A stretch of 64,000 bases of DNA. Origin: CAXMPK01 sp964195405 (GTDB lineage: Bacteria > Actinomycetota > Acidimicrobiia > Spongiisociales > ZC4RG35). The notes below the pieces were generated by a model that saw only the letters and a list, made by a program, of their open reading frames with translations, was not told the origin of the DNA and did not search any database. Positions within the stretch are counted from its first letter, which is position 1. Every line of letters begins with the position of its first letter. The DNA lies in assembly GCA_964195405.1 (NCBI GenBank), contig CAXMPK010000119.1, positions 51,337-115,336 on the forward strand. The letters run 5' to 3'. Of this stretch, positions 40,361 through 46,711 are shown in pieces. A program made the translations under genes and the position numbers.

Positions 40361-41179
40361 CTATCCCTTGCGAACGTCCAGGAACAGGGTTTGGGCGGAG
40401 CGTCCCACCCACCCTGTTGCGTCCCAGATTGTGCCCGCGGCGACGCCACGCCCCAGACTGGAGTAGTGGGAGACAGCTTCGAGGGCGACCCATTCTCCCA
40501 CCGGATAGCGGCCGAGATGAACGGTCAGGTCCGGATTCATGAAGAGCCAGGTGTCGTTCAGCTCTCGGGAAACCCCGTTGCAGAAGTCGGCAACGACCAC
40601 GGCGCGTTGCGCCGGCGACGGATCGTCGCCCGAGATGATTTGTTTCCTCATTCGAAGCCAGATGGCGCCGGGTCCAGGTGTGTTGTAGCCGCCGTAAATT
40701 TCGCGAAACTCAATGGCATCCCTGTGAAACATGGTCTTCCCGCTGGGGTCGGCACCCCACGGTTCGGCGTGGGCCCGGACCGAGACCTCATCCGGGGGTG
40801 GCAGTTCCAGGTTTGTCTGTGTCTGGTCTGGAGTCGGCCTGTCGGTGATCCGGAGACGTTGCACCACGGACATTGCGAGGAGTTGACCGCTCTCGCTGGT
40901 GATCTCGGCCCTGATGACCTGGATCTTCTTGCCCTCCCTCACCACCGTGGCTTCGATCGTCAGCGGAACCAGGGGAACTACTCGGAACAGCTCTAGCGTG
41001 ACTCTCGAGATTTCCATCCTGGTCAATGTGGGGATTTTCTCAACATGACCAACAATCAGTGCAGCAAGGGCACCTCCGTGTTGCCCTTCGTCATACCAGC
41101 CGGCGCTCGCCAACGGTGTTGATTCGTAGGTGTTTGGATCGGAGGTGGGTAGGTAGACCCCCGGGAAATCCTGGCTCAT
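40361..41179 (-). CDS. Acyl-CoA thioesterase, TesB-like double hotdog
   Basis: This 272-residue protein has two hotdog-like halves. The first holds ASAGWYDEGQHGGALAALIVGHVE and MEISRVTLELFRVVPLVPL. The second holds AVVVADFCNGVSREL, TWLFMNPDLTVHLGRYPVGEWV and a C-terminal SSLGRGVAAGTIWDATGWVGR. This is the layout of thioesterase-superfamily proteins found in actinobacteria. It probably hydrolyses an acyl-CoA and could serve the acyl-CoA genes near 25-30 kb. The start ATG 41179 has TACCGT 9 nt upstream and no Shine-Dalgarno. Confidence 0.85.
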   Translation of the reverse strand: MSQDFPGVYLPTSDPNTYESTPLASAGWYDEGQHGGALAALIVGHVEKIPTLTRMEISRVTLELFRVVPLVPLTIEATVVREGKKIQVIRAEITSESGQLLAMSVVQRLRITDRPTPDQTQTNLELPPPDEVSVRAHAEPWGADPSGKTMFHRDAIEFREIYGGYNTPGPGAIWLRMRKQIISGDDPSPAQRAVVVADFCNGVSRELNDTWLFMNPDLTVHLGRYPVGEWVALEAVSHYSSLGRGVAAGTIWDATGWVGRSAQTLFLDVRKG

Positions 41180-41194
41180 CGGCCCGGCACGGTA
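41180..41194 (-). promoter_or_regulatory. Putative leaderless promoter -10 of the thioesterase gene
   Basis: On the minus strand TACCGT (41194-41189) lies 9 nt before the ATG at 41179. The divergent membrane-protein gene has its own element 32 bp away. Confidence 0.4.
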
Positions 41195-41226
41195 CTTGGG
41201 GGACTAGTCATGGGCGAAATGTCGGA

Positions 41227-41240
41227 TAACATTCCCGATC
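41227..41240 (+). promoter_or_regulatory. Putative leaderless promoter -10 of the membrane-protein gene
   Basis: TAACAT at 41227-41232 lies 8 nt before GTG 41241, with no Shine-Dalgarno. Confidence 0.4.
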
Positions 41241-42083
41241 GTGACAAGTGAGGTGAGGACCCAGGGCTCCGCGGGGGCGCGGCCAGCCATCCGAATTGGC
41301 CCGTCCCTGGTTTTGGCATCGGTGCTGGCATCGACCCTTGGGATAGTGATCGCCCAATTCCTCGATGACATCGGGGACGGAGTGATGGCGATCATCCTGG
41401 GCGGCGAGGCGGTCATGTACAACAACCGTGTTGAAATCACTGGCGCAAGCGATCTTGCTTGGGCAGGTGGATTCTTGCTTTGCCTCATCGTCGGTCTCTT
41501 TGCCCTTTTCACCTACCCCACTCAGCGTGGTCACGGCATACCACGTCTCACCCTCTTGTGGATGCTCCTCCACGTTCTTCGACAGGCATTTACACAAGCC
41601 GTGACGCTGCCATTTGAGGACGACAGCCAGCTTTCCCTTGCTTATGCCACCTTCGACGCACCGCCGGGTCTCGACGTGGTCATCGCCGCAGCCGGTGGTG
41701 TCGGTTTGCTTTTGATCGCACTATCGGCAGCCTCGGCCTTCCTTGCGTTCACGCCACATAAATCACTGGTGTCAAATGGCCGGAAGCGTCTGACGACTGT
41801 CCTTTGGATCGCATTGATTCCAGCAGTCGCTGCGGCGTTCATCGCAATCCCCTTCTTCGTGTCTGACGTCGACAGCAGTGTGATTCAGTCTCTGCCGTTG
41901 AGCGCCGTGATGTTTCTCGCGACCCTCGCGGCCGCACCAGGCTCAACCACTGTCCAGGGACCCGAGGATGAGCGGATCACCCCGTGGCCGTGGGGTTTGG
42001 GCGCGACTCTCATCGTGACTTTGATCTTCTACCTTGGCGTTCTCCAGGGTGGGGTAAACCTCGACCCTCGACTGTGGGGTTAG
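41241..42083 (+). CDS. Polytopic membrane protein of unknown function
   Basis: This 280-residue protein has about seven hydrophobic segments (for example PSLVLASVLASTLGIVIAQFL, AGGFLLCLIVGLFALFTY, VVIAAAGGVGLLLIALSAASAFL, WGLGATLIVTLIFYLGVL). A loop after the first helix carries DDIGDGVMAIILGGEAVMYNN. I recognise no family. The stop TAG is the first half-site of intergenic element C, which separates it from the MogA-like gene. Confidence 0.8.
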   Translation: MTSEVRTQGSAGARPAIRIGPSLVLASVLASTLGIVIAQFLDDIGDGVMAIILGGEAVMYNNRVEITGASDLAWAGGFLLCLIVGLFALFTYPTQRGHGIPRLTLLWMLLHVLRQAFTQAVTLPFEDDSQLSLAYATFDAPPGLDVVIAAAGGVGLLLIALSAASAFLAFTPHKSLVSNGRKRLTTVLWIALIPAVAAAFIAIPFFVSDVDSSVIQSLPLSAVMFLATLAAAPGSTTVQGPEDERITPWPWGLGATLIVTLIFYLGVLQGGVNLDPRLWG

Positions 42084-42100
42084 TGGTCTGTCGCCACTAG
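42081..42100. repeat. Intergenic palindromic element, copy C
   Basis: TAGTGGTCTGTCGCCACTAG forms a 6-bp inverted repeat (TAGTGG/CCACTA) around TCTGTCG. It begins with the TAG stop of the membrane-protein gene. It resembles copies A and B but lies between co-directional genes. Confidence 0.5.
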
Positions 42101-42114
42101 ACGCAACCAAAGCC

Positions 42115-42576
42115 GTGGTCATCACCGTAAGCGACGGTGTTGCCGCTGGAGTTCGTGAAGACGGGTCGGGGGATGCCCTCGAGACGATTCTCATCGATTC
42201 AGGATTCACTGTGGATCGTCGGCTGGTCCCAGATGAGAAGGATCGGATTGTGGAGGCAATCATGGAATCAGCCGGATCGGCCGGGCTGATAGTGACCACA
42301 GGGGGAACAGGCTTCGGTCCTCGGGATGTGACACCCGAGGCGACCGGGTCGATCCTGGAACGTGATGCTCCCGGACTGGTTCATGTCATGATCGCCAAAG
42401 GCCTCGAGTCGACTTCGAAGGCTGCGCTGACGCGGGCGAGAGCTGGTGACGTTGCCGGGAGTCTTGTCGTCAATTTGCCTGGATCGCCTAAGGGTGCGAC
42501 CGAAAACTTCTTGGCGATTGCGGACCTGGTTCCACACGCTTTGCAGTTGCTCTCCGGGGATACGCAGCACCACTGA
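42115..42576 (+). CDS. MogA/MoaB-family molybdopterin biosynthesis protein
   Basis: This is a MoCF-domain protein of about 153 residues. VVITVSDGVAAGVREDGSGD, the IVTTGGTGFGPRDVTPEAT motif and the closing VVNLPGSPKGATENF are characteristic of MogA/MoaB, which adenylate molybdopterin. The first conventional start is GTG 42115, but family similarity seems to begin a few residues earlier (KAVVITVSD). The frame is open upstream without ATG, GTG or TTG, so a CTG at 42088 or a shorter N-terminus is possible. The next gene is CoxG-like, also linked to molybdenum enzymes. Confidence 0.88.
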   Translation: MVITVSDGVAAGVREDGSGDALETILIDSGFTVDRRLVPDEKDRIVEAIMESAGSAGLIVTTGGTGFGPRDVTPEATGSILERDAPGLVHVMIAKGLESTSKAALTRARAGDVAGSLVVNLPGSPKGATENFLAIADLVPHALQLLSGDTQHH

Positions 42577-42653
42577 AACCCCACCTTGATCGGTTGGTCT
42601 TTGGGCTGGCGATTTCGCTAGGTTTGACGACTCATACCGTCCTCAGGAGAACC

Positions 42654-43211
42654 ATGAAGATTTCACAGGAATTCGTCGTGCCGCGTCAGTCCGACGTGGT
42701 TTGGGAATTCTTCCAAGACGTTCCCTCTGTTGCGCAGTGTCTTCCCGGCGCCGAGCTGACAGGTCAAGACGACGACGGCTCATATCAAGGCCAACTCTCC
42801 GCAAAAATGGGGCCGATGACGGCCACTTTCGAGGGAACCGCCAAGGTCACACCGGATATGGCAGCCATGACGGCGGTCATCGAGGGCAAGGGAGTTGACA
42901 AGAGAGGCGGTTCGCGGGGCCAAGTGAAAGTCGCATACGCGGTCGTCGCCCAGGATGCTGACACCAAAGTCATCATCGATGCCGACATCGTGCTCTCGGG
43001 CCCTGCCGCTCAGTTCGGAAGAACTGGTCTGATCAACGAGATGTCGAAGCGACTCATTGTGGACTTTGTTTCATGTCTCGAGGCGAAGCTCGAAGCCGAG
43101 ACGGCAGAAGAGGCCGAGGCGGTCACAGCCACGGAGGTCAAAGGGGTCTCTTTGTTCTTCGCTTCACTCTGGGCTTGGTTCAAAGGTCTATTCTCGAAGG
43201 ACTCCGGTTGA
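42654..43211 (+). CDS. CoxG-like SRPBCC protein
   Basis: This 185-residue protein is of the carbon monoxide dehydrogenase subunit G family. ATG 42654 has AGGAGA upstream. The fold begins ISQEFVVPRQSDVVWEFFQDVPSVAQCLPGAEL and continues YQGQLSAKMGPMTATFEGTAKV, both typical of CoxG. A C-terminal hydrophobic stretch (VSLFFASLWAWFKGLFS) probably anchors it to the membrane, as is known for CoxG. No CoxLMS subunits are in the window. Its stop overlaps the TTG start of the cupredoxin gene. Confidence 0.88.
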   Translation: MKISQEFVVPRQSDVVWEFFQDVPSVAQCLPGAELTGQDDDGSYQGQLSAKMGPMTATFEGTAKVTPDMAAMTAVIEGKGVDKRGGSRGQVKVAYAVVAQDADTKVIIDADIVLSGPAAQFGRTGLINEMSKRLIVDFVSCLEAKLEAETAEEAEAVTATEVKGVSLFFASLWAWFKGLFSKDSG

Positions 43212-43585
43212 AATCCAGGAATCTCGGCCTGGCGGTCGTCTCCGCATTGTTAGTCGTTGCTTGTGGTGGTGGATCAGATGGAGGCGACGTGCTCGAGGGC
43301 GACAATGTCACCGTCCTCATGTTCGACAATCGGTTCGACTAGACAGAGATCCGCATCCCGGTTGGCGGCTCGGTCGAGTGGATTGGTGCCGGCGCCGACG
43401 CCCACAACGCCGTTGCCTCCGACGGAGAGTGGAGCACCGAGGAGGTTTGGGGGGATCTAGAGCAGTTTGATGGCGATTCGGCCATCCTCACTTACGACCA
43501 AGCTGGGGAGTACGTCTTCTTCTGCACGTTTCATGGCAACTCCGGTGGTTCGGGAATGGCTGGCAAACTGGTCGTTGGAGCCTGA
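43208..43585 (+). pseudogene. Cupredoxin (plastocyanin-like) lipoprotein interrupted by one in-frame amber codon
   Basis: Reading from TTG 43208 (overlapping the coxG stop) gives a lipoprotein signal (LAVVSALLVVAC) and the start of a blue-copper fold (VTVLMFDNRFD). A TAG at 43340-43342 then stops translation after 44 codons. The same frame continues for 80 more codons with TEIRIPVGGSVEWIG and every expected copper ligand: His in DAHNAV, then Cys, His and Met in CTFHGNSGGSGM. It ends at TGA 43583. The single stop falls in a position that is often Pro, Gln or similar. This could be a recent nonsense mutation, a sequencing error or, less likely, read-through. Confidence 0.8.
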
Positions 43586-43752
43586 TGAACAAGAGGAGAT
43601 CGGTCGAAACCGGATAGTCGCCTGGAACGGCGCTGCCTCACTATGGGCGATATATGTTCCACCCCCACCAGTATTGGCTCGCGGACAGAGACGCGATGGT
43701 TGGTTCGCTGCGGTCTAGGGGGCTGCGGGGTGGCGGGGTGGCGGCCTAACCC
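43586..43752. other. Intergenic stretch with tandem GC-rich octamers
   Basis: No supported gene lies here. Near its right end two copies of GCGGGGTG run in tandem (43725-43740), followed by GCGG. AGGGG (43718-43722) and CCCCT (43750-43754) could pair across them. It may act as a terminator between the convergent cupredoxin and HNH genes. Confidence 0.3.
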
Positions 43753-44907
43753 CTAAATAGGTCGTCGGATACCGGCCAGACGGATGTGCTCAAGCAACAG
43801 GAGTTCGTAGGTCTCGTCTGCATGAACCAGCGTGTGGTGATACCTGCACAAGAGGCAGAGGTTGTCGAGGTCGGTTGTGCCGCCGTCGGCCCAGTGAGTG
43901 ATGTGGTGGGCATCGGTCCAGCGAGCGCTTCGCCTGCAGCCGGGCATCACACAGTGACGGTCTCTGGCGATCAGGGCCCGACGGGTGGCTGCCGGGACGA
44001 CCCGGGTCTTGCGACCGATGTCGATTATCGCCGACTCGGGACTCCATACGATTCGGGTGATCGACGAATCGCAGGCCAGTTGCCTGATTGTCGCCACCGT
44101 GAGCACTGTTCCTGTTTCGGTTTCGTGGAGCCCGCCAGGGCTGCCCTCAAGCGCATCCATGTCGACATGGACGTTCACGTGTGGTTTTTCACCACCCACT
44201 TCTGGGGTTTCGGTGCCTTCGAGGTAGGCGCGGGAGAGATCCTCCAAGGAATCGGCTCGTCTTCCTGACGGGGTGCGGTTGTCGTGGTCCGAAGTCGGGG
44301 GCATCAGAGCATCGATGGCAGTCATGAGAGATTCCCCTGCAACAGAGGTGAGGCTGAAGTCTCCTTCAACCATTCCGTTTGTGGTGCGTCTGACATCAAA
44401 GCGTCTTCTGATGAGCTGATTCTGCTCGTCGATCTCGACACCAACCTCGTCAGCGGATTGTCGCCAGTAGTCCAGGATCCTCCTGGTGTCGTCATAGCCA
44501 TCTCCAACGATCTCACGGAGGAAAGCTTCAGCGTGCGGGTATTTGTCGGGCGTTCGTTCGGCTGATTGGAAGAGGAGCGCGGCCTCGTCGGACGACACTT
44601 GGCGTTGTCTCCAGGATTCGAATGTCGCTTTGAAAATGCATGCAGCACGAGCGAGCAAGGTGTAGCGCTTCGCCCGCGAACCCGACATGCCTGCTCGATG
44701 TTTCAAGTAGGCGATCGTGGATGGGTAGCCGAACAGCTTGTGGTCATCCTTTTCGTCCGAGGCACCCAGCACTTCCGTACGTTGGATGTCAAGCTCGGTT
44801 TGGGCAGCCTCCAACAGGAGGATCTGCCCATCTCGCTCCTCGGCTGTTGCTTCCCAGGGCAGTTCCAACCTCGGAATGATGATCGGCGATCGGTCTCCCT
44901 TTCCCAT
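43753..44907 (-). CDS. DUF222/HNH endonuclease-domain protein (13E12-repeat type)
   Basis: This 384-residue protein has an N-terminal DUF222-like region (LGASDEKDDHKLFGYPSTIAYLKHRAGMSGSRAKRY ... FESWRQRQVSSDEAALL) and a C-terminal HNH motif (CVMPGCRRSARWTDAHHI, NLCLLCRYHHTLVH) with zinc-binding cysteines. These proteins are abundant and often multi-copy in actinobacteria, related to the M. tuberculosis 13E12 family, and some sit in mobile contexts. I chose ATG 44907, preceded by TACGTT at 6 nt, over ATG 44946. No repeats or att-like sites flank it here. Its cellular role is unknown. Confidence 0.9.
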   Translation of the reverse strand: MGKGDRSPIIIPRLELPWEATAEERDGQILLLEAAQTELDIQRTEVLGASDEKDDHKLFGYPSTIAYLKHRAGMSGSRAKRYTLLARAACIFKATFESWRQRQVSSDEAALLFQSAERTPDKYPHAEAFLREIVGDGYDDTRRILDYWRQSADEVGVEIDEQNQLIRRRFDVRRTTNGMVEGDFSLTSVAGESLMTAIDALMPPTSDHDNRTPSGRRADSLEDLSRAYLEGTETPEVGGEKPHVNVHVDMDALEGSPGGLHETETGTVLTVATIRQLACDSSITRIVWSPESAIIDIGRKTRVVPAATRRALIARDRHCVMPGCRRSARWTDAHHITHWADGGTTDLDNLCLLCRYHHTLVHADETYELLLLEHIRLAGIRRPI

Positions 44908-44919
44908 CCTCCCAACGTA
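44908..44919 (-). promoter_or_regulatory. Putative leaderless promoter -10 of the DUF222/HNH gene
   Basis: On the minus strand TACGTT (44919-44914) lies 6 nt before ATG 44907. The 6-nt spacer reads GGGAGG, which would be too close to work as a Shine-Dalgarno. Confidence 0.35.
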
Positions 44920-45022
44920 CAGACGGGGTGTGACAGGAACGTCCAAGAAACGCTGAGTCGGAAGGATTTCTTGGTTTCTTTTGTCTATTCAGTTGCGGCC
45001 GCGTGTTTCCTACAACGTCGGG

Positions 45023-45145
45023 ATGAGCCAGGCTGAGCGAACGTTCCAAGTCATTCTCAGCACTACATTCACTGGCACGGTCGTTGTTGCCGGCGTGACC
45101 CTCATCGGAATGGGTGTGATTTTAAACGATGTTGATGCCTCCTGA
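45023..45145 (+). CDS. Possible 40-residue single-pass membrane protein
   Basis: A short plus-strand frame runs from ATG 45023 to TGA 45145. It encodes a polar N-terminus (MSQAERTFQVIL), a hydrophobic helix (FTGTVVVAGVTLIGMGVIL) and an acidic end (NDVDAS). TACAAC lies 6 nt before the ATG, close to the TANNNT leaderless pattern. It fills the gap between the HNH gene and the JAMM peptidase gene. It has no recognised family, so it remains a candidate. Confidence 0.4.
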   Translation: MSQAERTFQVILSTTFTGTVVVAGVTLIGMGVILNDVDAS

Positions 45146-45186
45146 AGGTCCGTCCATCGCTCAAGACGTGCTTGGCGGGCCAACCT

Positions 45187-45585
45187 CTAGCCCAGCGGGA
45201 TCTCCTCGCTCTCCCCATTCCGGACCAACCAGGCTCGAATCTGCACCTCTTCACCCAGACCCACAACCAGGTATGCCCAATCAGGATCGAGCGCGGCCCT
45301 CACGTCGGTCATGGACATTTCCGGAGATCCCTTGGGATGAGAGTGAAAGACACCACCAAGACGCCAGCCGGAATTCTCGGCGTCAAAGAGGGAGTTGACA
45401 TGCTCCTGAGGAGGGATGGTGAATCCCGTTGGCGATCTCAGATCGTTTCCTGTCGGATAAACTCGCGTGACGCGGTCCCCGTCCATCGCAACCAACCCGC
45501 ATCCCTCGTTGGGTAGCTCGCTCAGACAGTGGTTGATGATCTGGCGACGAAATTCGTCAGACAGGTGGACGACAGGTGTCGTCAT
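45187..45585 (-). CDS. JAMM/MPN-domain metallopeptidase (Mec/M67-like)
   Basis: This 132-residue JAB1/MPN metalloprotease has the glutamate in ELPNEGCGLV and the zinc motif VFHSHPKGSPEMSMTDVRAA (HxHP, Ser, Asp). Mycobacterial Mec of this family releases cysteine from the sulfur carrier CysO. The start is ATG 45585, inside the 3' end of the rhodanese-MoeB gene (29-bp overlap), so translation is strongly coupled. The pairing suggests processing of a ubiquitin-like sulfur carrier. No carrier (ThiS, MoaD, CysO) gene is in the window. Confidence 0.88.
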   Translation of the reverse strand: MTTPVVHLSDEFRRQIINHCLSELPNEGCGLVAMDGDRVTRVYPTGNDLRSPTGFTIPPQEHVNSLFDAENSGWRLGGVFHSHPKGSPEMSMTDVRAALDPDWAYLVVGLGEEVQIRAWLVRNGESEEIPLG

Positions 45586-46711
45586 AATCCACAATCGCTG
45601 GAAGTTGCTCCGGATCGGCGCAGGCCGCACATCCGGGGTCCCGGCTTACTGAGACGGTCAGGAAGTCCTGCTCCAGGGCGTCGTAAACCATGATTCGCCC
45701 TGAGAGTGTCTCGCCGAGACCAAGCACGAGCTTGATCGCCTCCATCGCTTGGATCGAGCCAACCACACCGGGAAGGACGCCAAACACTCCAGCCTCGACG
45801 CACGAGGGGGCCAGCTCGGGTGGCGGCGGCAACGGGTGGACACACCGGTAGCAAGGGCCCTCATACGGCACAAAAACCGACACCTGACCTTCGAAACGGA
45901 AAATCGAGCCGTGAACCACCGGCACCCGAAGATGTAACGAAACGTCGTTGATCAGGTAGCGGGTGGGGAAGTTGTCACCACCATCGACAACCACGTCGTA
46001 GCCCGACATCAAATCCAGCGCGTTGGCGGCTCGAAGACGCTCCCGATGCATCACTACCTTGACATCGGGGTTGAGAGCTAGCAGCGATTCTCTGGCCGAC
46101 TCGACCTTGGGCATGCCGATACGGTCCATGTTGTGAATCACCTGGCGCTGGAGATTCGAGGCATCGACGATGTCGTCGTCCACTATCCCAATCGTTCCCA
46201 CACCGGCAGCAGCCATGTAAAGCGCGACAGGAGATCCAAGGCCCCCGGCTCCCACGAGAAGAACCCGTGCTCCCAGGAGTTCTAGCTGGCCTGTCTCTCC
46301 TACCTCGGGAAGTCTGATATGACGGGCATATCGCGAACGCTGATCGGCGGTTAGGCCTCCAGGGTCACCCCAGGGATGACCGTCTGTCTTCCAACGATCG
46401 AAACCCCCGGCCAATGAGGAGACATCGGCGTAGCCCATATCGAGAAGAGTTGCTGTCGCCAGGGCCGACCTCATACCACCCGAGCAGTAAACGATCAGAG
46501 CCTGCCCGGTATCAGGGACCAGTGAGGCGATGTCACGCTCGAGAACCCCGCGGGGAATGAAACGCGCCCCGGGGATGGCACCTTGAGCGTGTTCGTCGGG
46601 CTCGCGGACGTCGATGAAAACTGTCTCATCCAAGTGATCGCGCGCATCGTCCGGATCGATCTCGACAATTCGGGAGCGGGCCCGGTCGACAAAATCGCGG
46701 TAGTCGCTCAC
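45557..46711 (-). CDS. Rhodanese-MoeB/ThiF fusion (MoeZ-like sulfurtransferase-adenylyltransferase)
   Basis: This is a 384-residue two-domain protein. Residues about 15-115 are a rhodanese domain with active-site loop VYCSGGMRSALA. The rest is an E1-like adenylyltransferase with the ATP loop LLVGAGGLGSPVALYMAAAG, the DASNLQRQ segment and two zinc Cys pairs (CYRC and CAAC). It would adenylate and thiolate the C-terminal glycine of a sulfur carrier. MoeZ and MOCS3 carry the rhodanese at the C-terminus; here it is N-terminal. Its start overlaps the aceE stop by 4 bp. Confidence 0.92.
   Translation of the reverse strand: MSDYRDFVDRARSRIVEIDPDDARDHLDETVFIDVREPDEHAQGAIPGARFIPRGVLERDIASLVPDTGQALIVYCSGGMRSALATATLLDMGYADVSSLAGGFDRWKTDGHPWGDPGGLTADQRSRYARHIRLPEVGETGQLELLGARVLLVGAGGLGSPVALYMAAAGVGTIGIVDDDIVDASNLQRQVIHNMDRIGMPKVESARESLLALNPDVKVVMHRERLRAANALDLMSGYDVVVDGGDNFPTRYLINDVSLHLRVPVVHGSIFRFEGQVSVFVPYEGPCYRCVHPLPPPPELAPSCVEAGVFGVLPGVVGSIQAMEAIKLVLGLGETLSGRIMVYDALEQDFLTVSVSRDPGCAACADPEQLPAIVDYDDTCRPPV

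Noticed and set aside
43467..43718. 83-codon plus-strand frame overlapping the cupredoxin 3' half
   Set aside because: The cupredoxin frame through the amber codon has all copper ligands, so this alternative frame is the shadow. Its C-terminal part has no recognisable features.
43753..44907. DUF222/HNH gene as a mobile element
   Set aside because: No flanking repeats, att-like sites, reverse transcriptase or transposase partner are visible, so a mobile label is not supported.
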